A DNA stretch of 62,481 bases from Ruminococcus sp. GTDB taxonomy: Bacteria > Bacillota > Clostridia > Oscillospirales > Ruminococcaceae. The notes beneath the pieces were generated by a model. That model was not told where the DNA came from. It saw only the letters and a list, made by a program, of their open reading frames with translations, and did no database searches. This document shows, piece after piece, positions 41,799 to 51,282 of this stretch (its first letter is position 1; every line of letters begins with the position of its first letter). Both the position numbers and the translations under genes were made by a program. The DNA lies in contig SVNI01000004.1 of NCBI GenBank assembly GCA_015066975.1, positions 1-62,481 of the forward strand, given 5' to 3'.

Positions 41799-44394
41799 AA
41801 AAGAAGATTTATCCCCCATGATGCAGCAGTATTTCGAGACAAAACAGAAATATAAAGACTGTATTGTATTTTATCGTCTGGGTGATTTCTACGAAATGTT
41901 CTTTGATGATGCTATCAAAGTCTCCCGTGATTTGGAACTGACACTTACCGGCCGTGACTGCGGACTTCCGGAACGTGCCCCCATGTGCGGAATTCCCTAT
42001 CACAGCTATGAAATCTATCTGAAAAGATTAATCGACCTGGGCTATAAAGTCGCCATCTGCGAACAGATGACCGACCCGGCACTGAGCAAAGGCCTTGTCG
42101 AACGTGAAGTGATTCGAGTCGTCACCCCCGGCACAGTTATCGAAAATGATATGCTGGATGACGCTTCTAATAATTACTTATGCAGTATCTATTGCAGTCC
42201 TGAAGAAATTGCCCTCTGCTTTGCGGATTTATCCACCGGCGAAGCTTCCCTCTATTCTGTTGAAAATCAGTCCCATCAGGATGAAATCATCAATCTGCTT
42301 TCCAGATATGCCCCTGTTGAGCTGATTTTTAATCACAGATTTCTGGATTTGAAAGAAGTCAGCAGTTTTATTAAAATCCGGATGAAATGTGTCTGCGACT
42401 TGCAGGAAGATGCCTATTTCTCTCCTGCGGAACAGAGCGGAATTGTTTGTCAGGAATTTTCCGTCAGCTCGCTTGCCGAACTCGGACTCTCCAAAGAAGC
42501 TGAAACCTCTGCTGTCTGCGGTATGTTCGCTTATATCCACGATACACAGAAAACTTCCGTCGGCAGATTCACCACACTGGAACTCAGTGAAAATTCTGCC
42601 TATCTGACACTTGATTACAATGCTCTCCGAAATCTGGAACTGACTTCTACCATGCGAACCGGAAATAAAAAAGGTTCGCTTCTTGCTGTGCTCGACAGCA
42701 CAAGAACCGCTATGGGCAAGCGTATGCTCAAACAGTGGATTGAACGTCCGTTAAGAAGTCCTGCCCGGATTATGGCTCGTCTGGATGCCGTCGAATCTCT
42801 TATGAAACATAGTATGCAGACCCGTCAGCTAGAAGAATCTCTCGAAAATATTTATGATTTAGAGCGTCTCATGACCAGAATCGTATATAAAAAAGCCAAT
42901 CCCAGAGATTTAAGAGCTTTATGCGCTACCGCACAGGAACTCCCTGAACTCAAATATATCTTATCCCAGTTTGATGACAGCACTCTGTTAATCAAGCTCG
43001 AAAAGTCTATCTCTGACTTACAGAAAATCGCTGATTTAATCGACAGGGCTATCGTCCCTGACCCGCCTGTTATGCTCAAGGACGGCGGTGTTATCCGTGA
43101 AGGCTTCGACCAGAGTCTTGACGAACTCCGCGATATCATGACAAACGGAAGTTCTCTGATTGAAAAAATCTGCGAACAGGAAAAAGAAAAAACCGGCATC
43201 CGAAACCTGAAAATCGTTACACATAAAACTTTCGGTTTTTGTCTGGAAGTCACTCGTTCTTATTACGATAAGATTCCGGATTACTACATCAGAAAGCAAA
43301 CCCTTACCAATGCGGAACGCTTCATTACAGACGAACTCAAAAAAGCTGAAAATTCCGTACTCGGCGCAAAGGATAAGGCCTTACAGCTCGAACAGGAATT
43401 ATATTCCCAAGTCCGCGATTATCTCGCTCAGGCACTCGTGCAGGTACAGGAAACGGCTTCTTCCATTGCACAGATTGATGTGCTTGTTTCGTTCGCCGAA
43501 ACCGCTTCTAAAAATAATTACTACAAGCCTGAAATTTCTATTGACGGGATTCTTGACATCCGTGACGGCCGTCATCCGGTTGTCGAACAGATGCTTCAGG
43601 AAGATGTCTTCGTTCCGAATAACGTCTATTTAGATACCAATGAGAACCGCCTTTCGATTATTACAGGGCCTAACATGTCCGGTAAATCCACTTACATGAG
43701 ACAGACTGCCTTAATCGTCCTGATGGCGCAAATGGGCAGTTTCGTTCCGGCAAGCTATGCCAAGATTTCCGCTGTTGACCGGATTTTCACCAGAGTCGGC
43801 GCATCTGATGACTTATCCGCCGGAGAAAGTACGTTCATGGTCGAGATGAAAGAAGTCGCTGAAATTCTCAAATATGCCACAAAAGACAGTCTTGTTATCC
43901 TTGATGAAGTCGGCAGAGGGACTTCTACTTTTGACGGCATCAGCATTGCGCGCGCCGTTGCCGAACATATCTGCAATGCCCGGAATCTCGGCTGTAAGAC
44001 TCTCTTTGCGACGCATTATCATGAATTAATCTCCCTCGAACAGGAAATGCCGGGTATCAGAAATTACAGTATCGCCGTCCGCAAGGGACGTGACGGCATC
44101 CGTTTTCTGCGAAAAATCGTTCCGGGCGGTACGGATGACAGTTATGGTATCGACGTTGCCAAACTCGCCGGACTGCCGAACAAGGTGCTCGAACGTGCCC
44201 GCCAGCTTCTTCATGAAATGGAAGAAAACAAGCCGATTCCGAATCAAACCGTTTCCGAACCGGAAGAACAGTTCAGTTTCGATATTCAGCAGGAAAACGA
44301 AATTCCCAAAAAACTCCGCAGAACCAATATTGCAGAACTATCCGATTCTGAATGTCGTGAATTTCTCGAAGAATTATATTCTATGCTGAATTAA
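41779..44394 (+). CDS. mutS: DNA mismatch repair protein MutS, TTG start
   Basis: Mismatch-recognition ATPase of 871 aa. The N-terminal mismatch-binding domain has YRLGDFYEMFF, whose Phe wedges into the mispair; clamp and lever domains follow; the ATPase shows Walker A GPNMSGKST at about residue 630, then DEVGRGTSTFDG and the dimer-domain helices. The long frame upstream is not used: AAAGGAG (41764-41770) is 8 bases before the TTG at 41779. It works with MutL (45387-47375); two unknown genes are inserted between them. Confidence 0.96.
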   Translation: MELKDIKKEDLSPMMQQYFETKQKYKDCIVFYRLGDFYEMFFDDAIKVSRDLELTLTGRDCGLPERAPMCGIPYHSYEIYLKRLIDLGYKVAICEQMTDPALSKGLVEREVIRVVTPGTVIENDMLDDASNNYLCSIYCSPEEIALCFADLSTGEASLYSVENQSHQDEIINLLSRYAPVELIFNHRFLDLKEVSSFIKIRMKCVCDLQEDAYFSPAEQSGIVCQEFSVSSLAELGLSKEAETSAVCGMFAYIHDTQKTSVGRFTTLELSENSAYLTLDYNALRNLELTSTMRTGNKKGSLLAVLDSTRTAMGKRMLKQWIERPLRSPARIMARLDAVESLMKHSMQTRQLEESLENIYDLERLMTRIVYKKANPRDLRALCATAQELPELKYILSQFDDSTLLIKLEKSISDLQKIADLIDRAIVPDPPVMLKDGGVIREGFDQSLDELRDIMTNGSSLIEKICEQEKEKTGIRNLKIVTHKTFGFCLEVTRSYYDKIPDYYIRKQTLTNAERFITDELKKAENSVLGAKDKALQLEQELYSQVRDYLAQALVQVQETASSIAQIDVLVSFAETASKNNYYKPEISIDGILDIRDGRHPVVEQMLQEDVFVPNNVYLDTNENRLSIITGPNMSGKSTYMRQTALIVLMAQMGSFVPASYAKISAVDRIFTRVGASDDLSAGESTFMVEMKEVAEILKYATKDSLVILDEVGRGTSTFDGISIARAVAEHICNARNLGCKTLFATHYHELISLEQEMPGIRNYSIAVRKGRDGIRFLRKIVPGGTDDSYGIDVAKLAGLPNKVLERARQLLHEMEENKPIPNQTVSEPEEQFSFDIQQENEIPKKLRRTNIAELSDSECREFLEELYSMLN

Positions 44395-44405
44395 CAGAGG
44401 GCATC

Positions 44406-44834
44406 ATGGAAAAAGATATTTATTATGCTGAGTGGATTAAAAATCGTTCGGGACTAAAGTTTGATTATCTTGCAATCTGTTCCCGGAAGCAAGTAGAAAA
44501 ATTTATTGCTCAGTTCAGCACACAGTATGCTATTGCAGGGGGCTGTCCGGGAAATTGGTTCTGGTCGTCCAAAGATGAAAAAGTCTATCTTTATGGTATA
44601 GATACGCATGAAAAAACTATCACGCCCCTGCCGACATTTTCATATGCAGTCGGAAATCAATATAATGGTTATCTTCCTGTAGGAAAAAAAGCAGATAATC
44701 TGATAATTGATTTTTCAGAATATACACTGAAAATCAAAAAAGATATTCATTATCGTGCTGATAATATCAGAAATCCGATTATCGCCTTTCAAGGTTACGT
44801 CAATCCGGAGGATAGTGAATATTATCCATATTGA
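44406..44834 (+). CDS. Hypothetical protein, 142 aa
   Basis: Unrecognised soluble protein, Tyr- and Lys-rich, starting 11 bp after mutS with GAGGG before the ATG. There is no signal peptide. It and the next gene separate mutS from mutL, which are normally adjacent, so the pair looks like a later insertion that kept the operon intact. The composition recalls immunity-type proteins; nothing more can be said. Confidence 0.6.
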   Translation: MEKDIYYAEWIKNRSGLKFDYLAICSRKQVEKFIAQFSTQYAIAGGCPGNWFWSSKDEKVYLYGIDTHEKTITPLPTFSYAVGNQYNGYLPVGKKADNLIIDFSEYTLKIKKDIHYRADNIRNPIIAFQGYVNPEDSEYYPY

Positions 44835-44869
44835 AAAATTGCTGAAATCACGGAAAGGAGAAATCTTTC

Positions 44870-45361
44870 ATGGATGATACAGAATTTAAAATCGTGCAGT
44901 TATCCGAATCTGACGTTGACTGTGTTGTAAAATTCTTTGAGAAACAGAAAGATTTCCGCAGTCCGCTACTGTCCATAGACAGTATCACATTGGCACTTCA
45001 ATATGAAAATATCCTGATTTGCAGTGTGAAAAAATATTTTTTAAATAATACTTTATATTGTGAAATTGTCATCATCACGCCTGATTCTCTGCTGACAGCA
45101 AAAACTTTTTCAGAAATCAGAACCGGTAAGCGCGGAATCTGCGAAAGTTCCGGAGACAGCCGGATTGATGAAATCCTGTCAGATGCAGTTATCTGCCTGC
45201 CTTTATATGAAGAAACTACATTTGCATGGTTTATCAGTCAGGCTTGCGGTGAAAGCTATGATAACGAATGGCAGGAATATGGCGAAAAATATGAAAATCT
45301 GCGTCTCAAATTGATTCATTATGAATTTGATATGAGAGAAAAATACAAACTGGTTAAATAA
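44870..45361 (+). CDS. Hypothetical protein, 163 aa
   Basis: Unrecognised acidic soluble protein with alternating strands and helices, GGAAAGGAG before the ATG, 35 bp after the preceding unknown gene and 25 bp before mutL. It shares size and composition with the unknown proteins at 2852-3577 and 7155-8233. No motif recognised. Confidence 0.6.
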   Translation: MDDTEFKIVQLSESDVDCVVKFFEKQKDFRSPLLSIDSITLALQYENILICSVKKYFLNNTLYCEIVIITPDSLLTAKTFSEIRTGKRGICESSGDSRIDEILSDAVICLPLYEETTFAWFISQACGESYDNEWQEYGEKYENLRLKLIHYEFDMREKYKLVK

Positions 45362-45386
45362 CACAAAACGCATGAAAGGAGAAAAA

Positions 45387-47375
45387 ATGTCTGTTATTAC
45401 TGTACTGGACAAATCGGTTTCGGAGCTTATCGCCGCCGGAGAAGTTATCGAAAAGCCGGCTTCTGTTATTAAAGAGTTAGTCGAGAATTCTATTGATGCC
45501 GGAGCAAAAAGAATCACTGTCGAAATTAAAAACGGCGGTACGACTTTCATGAGAATCGTAGATGACGGGTGCGGTATGTCCGCTGAAGACGTTCCGAAAG
45601 CCTTTCTCCGTCATGCCACAAGCAAGGTCAGAGAGAAAATCGACCTCGAAAACATTCATACACTCGGCTTCCGTGGGGAAGCACTGGCTTCTGTTTCAGC
45701 AGTTTCCCGTGTCACGGTTCTGACGAAACGCCGTGAAGATGCACTCGGCAGTCAGTACGAAATTGCAGGCGGTGACGGCGTTCCTGTCGAAGAATGCGGT
45801 TGTCCGGACGGCACAACTCTGATTATTAAAGATTTGTTCTTTAATGTTCCGGCAAGACGCAAATTCATGAAAAAAGATGTCGCCGAAGGCAATGCCATCT
45901 CTCAGATTATCCAGAAGATAGCCATTTCTCATCCGGAAATCGCCTTCAAATTTATTCGGGATAACAAGCTTGATTTCCATTCCGACGGCACAGGCGAACT
46001 GATTGAAGCGATTCATGCCGTTTACGGAAAAGATTTCGCTCGTGACCTGATTCCTGTCGAATACGAACAGGACGGCATTTCTGTCAAAGGCTATGTCATC
46101 AAGCCCCTGTATGCCAAGAATAACAGAAGCTTTCAGAATTTCTTTGTCAATGGCAGATATGTCAAATCGAAAAGCTGTTCTGTCGCGCTGGAAAGTGCCT
46201 ATGAAAATCTGCTCATGACCGGAAAATTTCCGGCATGTGTCATCATGCTTGATATGCCTGCCGATTCACTGGATGTCAACATTCATCCCTCGAAAGCAGA
46301 AGTCAGATTTTCCGAAGAAAAAAAAGTGATTGATGCGATTTATTTTGCTGTCAAAAATGCGTTTCTGAAAAACGGTCTGATTTACGAATTTCAGACTAAA
46401 AAAGCCGACTGGTACGGCGGAGCACCTCAGCCGGAATATGCACAGAAACCTCTGATTCCGGAAGCTCCTGTTCCAGTGAGCCGTCCGGAAATTCCCGAAC
46501 GAACTCCACAGTTTCAGCCCTTGAATCAGGAAGATATGCCTTTTCAGATAGATTTGCCTCAGCCGTCCGGCTATATGGATAAAGAACCCGAAGAGCCTAA
46601 ACCTATTTATCATGTGCGTGAACCGCTCCCCAGAAGTGTAACCGTTCCGGACAGCTTTATTGATATCGAACCAGAACCAGAAGACTTCGATTCCGAAAGC
46701 GTTCCGATTGTGCCTGCTTCTCCTGTTCCTGAAACGCAGAGCGCACCTGTTCCCATACAGGCGGAATATCCCGACCCGGTATTTCCTCCGGAAAAGGAGA
46801 TGTTCAAAGATATTCAGGTTATCGGGGAACTGTTCGGAAATTATATCACAGCCCAGTCTGGTGATAATATGATTATCATCGACAAACATGCAGCTCACGA
46901 GCGTGTCATTTTTGAACAGCTCCGTCATGATAACTGTCAGCAGTATCGGCAGAAGCTGTTAGCACCCTGTAAAGTTCTGCTGACACTGGATGAATTCTCG
47001 GCTATGGAAGAAAATCCGGAACTTCTTGACAGATTAGGCTTTGATTTCGATTTTTCAGAAAAGCCCTATCTGACAGCAAATGCTGCACCGTATTTCTTTT
47101 CTGAAATGAATCTGGAAGAGATTATTCAGGAAATTGCACATAATCTGTATCTTGGAAAAGTGAATCCGCAGAGCCGTGCGCTGGAGGATACACTTCATGA
47201 ATTAGCCTGCAAATCGGCAATCCGGGCGAATGATAAAAACTCAATTCAGGAGTTGCAGAAATTGGCAGAGCGTGTATGTCAGGATGAGAATATCCGGCAC
47301 TGTCCGCACGGCAGACCTGTGATGTTTGTCTTATCGAAATATCAGCTTGAAAAAGAATTCAAAAGAATTGTGTAA
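45387..47375 (+). CDS. mutL: DNA mismatch repair protein MutL
   Basis: GHKL ATPase and strand-nicking endonuclease of mismatch repair, 662 aa. N-terminal ATPase motifs are ELVENSIDAGA at about residue 31, DDGCGM near 61 and GFRGEAL near 96. A Pro/Glu-rich linker covers about 350-460. The C-terminal domain has the endonuclease motif DKHAAHERVIFE and the zinc-site CPHGRP, so it belongs to the nicking MutL type of bacteria without MutH. The start is ATG 45387, after AAAGGAG; an in-frame ATG at 45372 lies ahead of that site. Confidence 0.96.
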   Translation: MSVITVLDKSVSELIAAGEVIEKPASVIKELVENSIDAGAKRITVEIKNGGTTFMRIVDDGCGMSAEDVPKAFLRHATSKVREKIDLENIHTLGFRGEALASVSAVSRVTVLTKRREDALGSQYEIAGGDGVPVEECGCPDGTTLIIKDLFFNVPARRKFMKKDVAEGNAISQIIQKIAISHPEIAFKFIRDNKLDFHSDGTGELIEAIHAVYGKDFARDLIPVEYEQDGISVKGYVIKPLYAKNNRSFQNFFVNGRYVKSKSCSVALESAYENLLMTGKFPACVIMLDMPADSLDVNIHPSKAEVRFSEEKKVIDAIYFAVKNAFLKNGLIYEFQTKKADWYGGAPQPEYAQKPLIPEAPVPVSRPEIPERTPQFQPLNQEDMPFQIDLPQPSGYMDKEPEEPKPIYHVREPLPRSVTVPDSFIDIEPEPEDFDSESVPIVPASPVPETQSAPVPIQAEYPDPVFPPEKEMFKDIQVIGELFGNYITAQSGDNMIIIDKHAAHERVIFEQLRHDNCQQYRQKLLAPCKVLLTLDEFSAMEENPELLDRLGFDFDFSEKPYLTANAAPYFFSEMNLEEIIQEIAHNLYLGKVNPQSRALEDTLHELACKSAIRANDKNSIQELQKLAERVCQDENIRHCPHGRPVMFVLSKYQLEKEFKRIV

Positions 47376-47390
47376 GAAAGAAGTATCTGT

Positions 47391-48002
47391 ATGAAATTAA
47401 TTTGTAAACAGTGTCATCAGGAATTTGAAATGACTGAATCAGAAATGCAGTTTTTTCGGGACAAAGGTCTGCATCTGCCGAAAAGATGCAAAGAATGTCG
47501 CAGAATCAACCGTCAGGAACGCGACAAAACCGGAATTACAGTTGCTATTCCACAAAAATCAAAAGCTCCTGTCATTATCGGTGCAGTGATAGGCATAGTG
47601 AGTTTGCTTATCATCATTGTGATACTGCATCAAAATACTGCACCGGATAATTCTAAACAGCTTTTGACAAATGAGCCTGTTTTTACTGAAACGACTATTT
47701 CTGAAACCACTGTTCTGGAAACGACTGCTACAGAAACGACTGTTCCGGAAACAACTGCTACAAAAACGACTGTTCCGGAAACAACCGTTCCGGAAACAAC
47801 TGTCACCACAGTGACAGAAACTGTTCCGCCGACAGAAAAGCCAGAAGTCACCTATGTACTGAATACTTACCGGATGAAATTTCATAAGCCAACCTGTCCC
47901 AGCGTTTCTGAAATGAATTACAGAAACAGAGTTTATTTTTACGGCACTCGTGAAGATGCTGTCGCGCAGGGCTATTCTCCGTGCGGAAACTGCAAACCAT
48001 AA
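47391..48002 (+). CDS. Zinc-ribbon protein with transmembrane segment, Thr-rich stalk and Ada-like C-terminal domain
   Basis: A 203-aa protein of four parts. An N-terminal zinc ribbon has two CxxC pairs (CKQC and CKEC). One transmembrane segment spans about residues 58-80. A stalk of repeated ETTVPETTA-like units follows (about 95-145), likely exposed and perhaps glycosylated. A C-terminal small domain carries FHKPTCPS and CGNC, the Cys pattern of Ada-type metal-binding modules found at the ends of many Firmicute surface proteins. GAAAGAAG precedes the ATG. It sits between mutL and miaA. The function is unknown; sensing or binding of metal at both faces of the membrane is possible. Confidence 0.75.
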   Translation: MKLICKQCHQEFEMTESEMQFFRDKGLHLPKRCKECRRINRQERDKTGITVAIPQKSKAPVIIGAVIGIVSLLIIIVILHQNTAPDNSKQLLTNEPVFTETTISETTVLETTATETTVPETTATKTTVPETTVPETTVTTVTETVPPTEKPEVTYVLNTYRMKFHKPTCPSVSEMNYRNRVYFYGTREDAVAQGYSPCGNCKP

Positions 48003-48018
48003 AGAAAGATATAGTATC

Positions 48019-48972
48019 ATGAAAAAATTAAAACTATTAGTTATCACGGGGGCTACCGCCTCCGGCAAGACGGCTCTCGGCGTGGAGCTCGCCAAACGTC
48101 TGAACGGTGAAATCATCTCTGCCGATTCCATGCAGATTTACGAAGGCCTTGACATTGCCACAGCAAAGCCCACACCCGAAGAAATGCAGAATATTCCTCA
48201 TCATCTGATTAGCATTGTGAAGCGTTCGCAGAATTTCTCCGTTGCAGAATATGTGACTATAGCAAATCAAAAAATCAGGGAAATTTCTGAAAGAGGAAAA
48301 CTCCCGATTATGGTCGGCGGTACAGGGCTTTATATCGACAGCGTTGTGAACGGTCTGCAATTCACCCCCGAAGAAGATACCGGATTCCGGCAGAAACTGC
48401 TTGCAAGAGCCGAATCCGAAGGCAATGCAAAATTATATCAGGAACTTGCAGAACTTGACCCCGAAGCTGCGGAAAAGATTCATGTCAATAATACAGTCCG
48501 GCTTATCCGCGCGCTGGAAGTGTGCCTGAGTACAGGAAAGACTTTCACGGAATACAAGGCACAGAATCTTGCAAAAGAATCCCCTTATGATGCTTTTCTG
48601 ATTGGTCTGGATTATGCAAACCGGCAGGATTTATATAACAGAATCAATCAGAGAGTTTATAAAATGCTGGATGCCGGAATGCTGGAAGAAGTCCGGCAGA
48701 TATATCAGCAGGGGAATATCGGCACGGCTTCGGCGGCAATCGGCTATAAAGAATTAATCCCGTATCTGGAAAATCAGGATACTCTTGAAAATTGTATCGA
48801 CATGATTCAACAGGACAGCCGGCGGTATGCCAAGCGTCAGCTCACATGGTTTCGTCGAAATGCTCAAATTCATTGGTTGATATTGAGTAAAAATGATGAA
48901 CTGCAAGAAATTTCTGAAAAAGCTGAAAAAATGATAGCCAAAAATGAAATTTTGTGCTATAATGAAAGGTAA
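48019..48972 (+). CDS. miaA: tRNA dimethylallyltransferase
   Basis: Transfers the isoprenoid group to A37 of tRNAs reading U-starting codons, giving the i6A that MiaB then modifies. The 317-aa product has the P-loop GATASGKT, ISADSMQIY at about residue 36, GGTGLY near 103 and the C-terminal YAKRQLTWFRRN. The frame is open upstream inside the previous gene; ATG 48019 begins the conserved KLLVITGATASG block and is taken as start, though its ribosome binding site (AAAGAAAG) is weak. Confidence 0.95.
   Translation: MKKLKLLVITGATASGKTALGVELAKRLNGEIISADSMQIYEGLDIATAKPTPEEMQNIPHHLISIVKRSQNFSVAEYVTIANQKIREISERGKLPIMVGGTGLYIDSVVNGLQFTPEEDTGFRQKLLARAESEGNAKLYQELAELDPEAAEKIHVNNTVRLIRALEVCLSTGKTFTEYKAQNLAKESPYDAFLIGLDYANRQDLYNRINQRVYKMLDAGMLEEVRQIYQQGNIGTASAAIGYKELIPYLENQDTLENCIDMIQQDSRRYAKRQLTWFRRNAQIHWLILSKNDELQEISEKAEKMIAKNEILCYNER
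48935..48963 (+). promoter_or_regulatory. Promoter of hfq inside the end of miaA
   Basis: TATAAT (48958-48963) with TGTGC before it (extended -10) and TAGCCA (48935-48940) 17 bp upstream as a partial -35. It would give hfq a transcript separate from miaA. Confidence 0.65.
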
Positions 48973-49006
48973 CAGACATGACAGGTACTGATGCCTGTGC
49001 AGTCTG
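48973..49006 (+). promoter_or_regulatory. Leader stem-loop of hfq
   Basis: CAGAC (48973-48977) pairs with GTCTG (49002-49006), and inside it ACAGG (48981-48985) pairs with CCTGT (48994-48998) across a 3/3 internal loop. It starts directly after the miaA stop, and AAAGGAG follows 39 bases later. Transcripts from 48935-48963 would begin near this hairpin. Confidence 0.5.
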
Positions 49007-49064
49007 AATTTAGTAATATTATTTACAAGTGTTTTTTTATTTTGAAAGGAGCTATTCGCAAATC

Positions 49065-49304
49065 ATGAATAAAACAATGAATCTGCAAGATACATTTCTG
49101 AATCAGGCAAGAAAAGAAAAAATTATGGTGACAACTTATCTGGTGAACGGTTTCCAGTGCAAGGGCATTGTCAAAGGATTTGACAACTATGTTGTAATTT
49201 TTGACTGTGCCGGACAGCAGCAGCTCGTCTATAAACATGCCATCTCTACGATTGCGCCCTCTCGTCCGGTTTCTATTCTGGACAGCGAGGACAAGTCTGA
49301 ATAA
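49065..49304 (+). CDS. hfq: RNA chaperone Hfq
   Basis: Sm-like ring protein of 79 aa that binds small RNAs and mRNAs. The core reads [12 protein letters not shown], then [18 protein letters not shown], ending in the Sm2 motif YKHAIST. The C-terminal tail is short and acidic (DSEDKSE), as in Gram-positive Hfq. ATG 49065 is taken as start, with AAAGGAG 13 bases before it; ATG 49077 is an alternative. Confidence 0.95.
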   Translation: MNKTMNLQDTFLNQARKEKIMVTTYLVNGFQCKGIVKGFDNYVVIFDCAGQQQLVYKHAISTIAPSRPVSILDSEDKSE

Positions 49305-49310
49305 TTCTGT

Positions 49311-50564
49311 ATGAATTCTGAGATGCTGTCGGCCGTACTGGTTCTGGTGGCTGTTTTCATCATCATCACAGTTGTGAATGTATTATTCAAGCAGTTAAAC
49401 CAGAGTTATCAGACAGAAACGGCCTTGCTTTCACAGGGAAGTGATTCTGAACAGGTACAGGGAATTTTTATCCGCAACGAAAAAGTCATTACTTACAAAG
49501 GAAACGGTGTTATCAGCTACGAAGTGCCGGACGGCGGCAAAGTGGGTACAGGCGGTGTCATTGCCAATGTGTATTCTTCAGAAAATCAGATAGAAATCGA
49601 ACAGAAGATTGCTTCTCTCCAGAATGAGTTATATCTTCTGGAGCGCATTTCCAATCCCGGTACGACCCAGACAGCACAGCCTTCCAACATTGCGGAACTG
49701 TTTACGCAGAATTATAAAGATTATCTCTACTCGCGGGAACAGCATGTATTATCTTCCATGCAGGCAACCCGTGAAGAAATGGTGATTCTGCTGAGCACTT
49801 ATCAGCTTATCACCGGCAAGGACAGCAGCTATGCTGACCAGATACGCGCTATCCGGTCAGAAATTGCTTCTCTGAAGCAGGCGCAGGAAGAACCGCTGGA
49901 TGTGATTACAGCGGATTCTGCTGCTTATTTTGTCAGCTATGCGGACGGATATGAATCTGATTTAACGCTGAGCGATATCAATGCGCTGACTGTCCGTCAG
50001 CTTCAGAATATTGAAGATACTGGAACGGAACAGAAAGATGCTTCTGTTATCGGCAAGCTGATTGATAATTACCAGTGGGTGCTTGCTGCTGTTGTAGATA
50101 ATTCTGAAAAAAAATACAAGCAGGGCGATACGCTGACCCTGAAATTTGCTTCTACCTCCGAGACGGTCACAGGGGAAATCACTTCTGTCAATGCTGAATC
50201 CGGCGACACACAGACGATTATCGGCATTACCTGTGAAGAAATGACATATGATTTAGTTCAGCACAGAACGGAACATGTCGAGCTTATCCGTGATGAATAT
50301 CAGGGAATTCGTGTTCCCCGGAGTGCGCTCCGGTTCAGAAGCATTACGGAAGAAGTCACGGACGAAGAAACAGGAAAAATCACACAGGTGACGACCCGTT
50401 ACCGCGGTGTCTATGTTCTGGACGGCGAACAGCCGGAATTCCGGAAGCTTGACGTTGTCTACGAAGGCACAGACTATGTGATTTCCGCCCAGAGAACTGA
50501 AAAAAGCTATCTGGGGCTTTATGATTCTATTATTACGAAAGGAATTGATGCAGATGGAGAATAA
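49311..50564 (+). CDS. HlyD-like membrane protein with biotinyl-lipoyl-type hairpin
   Basis: A 417-aa protein with one N-terminal transmembrane segment (about residues 7-26), a biotinyl/lipoyl-like strand set (GNGVISYEVPDGGKVGTGGV near 62-82), a helical middle (about 95-190) and a C-terminal beta-barrel, the order of periplasmic adaptor proteins. In Clostridia this gene typically sits just before ylmE-sepF, as here, so a link to division or envelope assembly is likely but unproven. It begins 6 bp after hfq; no export ATPase or permease is adjacent. Confidence 0.78.
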   Translation: MNSEMLSAVLVLVAVFIIITVVNVLFKQLNQSYQTETALLSQGSDSEQVQGIFIRNEKVITYKGNGVISYEVPDGGKVGTGGVIANVYSSENQIEIEQKIASLQNELYLLERISNPGTTQTAQPSNIAELFTQNYKDYLYSREQHVLSSMQATREEMVILLSTYQLITGKDSSYADQIRAIRSEIASLKQAQEEPLDVITADSAAYFVSYADGYESDLTLSDINALTVRQLQNIEDTGTEQKDASVIGKLIDNYQWVLAAVVDNSEKKYKQGDTLTLKFASTSETVTGEITSVNAESGDTQTIIGITCEEMTYDLVQHRTEHVELIRDEYQGIRVPRSALRFRSITEEVTDEETGKITQVTTRYRGVYVLDGEQPEFRKLDVVYEGTDYVISAQRTEKSYLGLYDSIITKGIDADGE

Positions 50565-51252
50565 TCTTCCACAGGTGCAGGAAAACTATGCACGGATTCA
50601 GAATGCCATTGCAGAAGCGGCAATTAAAAGCGGCAGAGTGCCTGAAGACATTGCCTTTATGGCAGTCACCAAAACCGTTGCGCCGGAGCTTGTCAACTGT
50701 GCAATTGACTGCGGAATTCAGTTATTAGGCGAAAACCGCGTACAGGAATACCAGTCCAAAAAAGATGCCTATCGTCAGGGCATTCCGGTCGATTTTATCG
50801 GCACACTGCAAAGCAATAAAGTAAAATACCTGATTGGCAATATCAGAATTATCCAGTCAGTCAACAAGCTTTCACTGGCACAGGAAATTGAACGCTGTGC
50901 TGCAAAGCACAACATTCGTCAGGACATTCTTCTTGAAATCAACATTGGCGAAGAAGATTCCAAGAGCGGCACTTCTCCCGCACAGCTTCCGGAACTGCTG
51001 GAACAAGTTTCCCAGATGCCTCATGTCCATGTATGCGGTCTGATGACAATTCCCCCTCCGACAGAAAGCACACGCTTTCTCGAAGCTATGCAGGAATTAT
51101 TCCTGAAAACAAAAGAATTGCAGATACCTGATACAGACATGAATATTCTTTCTATGGGCATGTCTGACGACTATGCACAGGCGATTCAATTCGGCTCGAA
51201 TCTGGTTCGTATCGGGTCTGCGCTGTTTGGTGCAAGAAATTATCAGAAATAA
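50548..51252 (+). CDS. yggS: YggS family PLP homeostasis protein (YlmE)
   Basis: A TIM-barrel PLP-binding protein of 234 aa that keeps vitamin B6 and amino-acid pools balanced. The PLP Lys is in MAVTKTV at about residue 34, followed by GENRVQE, GTLQSNK and the C-terminal SMGMSDDYAQAI and VRIGSALFG. Two starts are possible, ATG 50548 and ATG 50554; AAAGGA at 50538-50543 does not decide. The gene overlaps the end of the HlyD-like gene and precedes sepF. Confidence 0.92.
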   Translation: MQMENNLPQVQENYARIQNAIAEAAIKSGRVPEDIAFMAVTKTVAPELVNCAIDCGIQLLGENRVQEYQSKKDAYRQGIPVDFIGTLQSNKVKYLIGNIRIIQSVNKLSLAQEIERCAAKHNIRQDILLEINIGEEDSKSGTSPAQLPELLEQVSQMPHVHVCGLMTIPPPTESTRFLEAMQELFLKTKELQIPDTDMNILSMGMSDDYAQAIQFGSNLVRIGSALFGARNYQK

Positions 51253-51282
51253 AATTTCATTACAGAATGGAGAAGATATTCA

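Noticed and set aside
44395..45386. Insertion sequence between mutS and mutL
   Set aside because: No transposase-like frame, terminal inverted repeat or target duplication is visible; the two genes look like ordinary small coding genes.
47690..47830. Tandem repeat array in the zinc-ribbon gene as a mobile or CRISPR element
   Set aside because: It encodes the Thr-rich stalk in frame with no spacers; it is a coding low-complexity tract.
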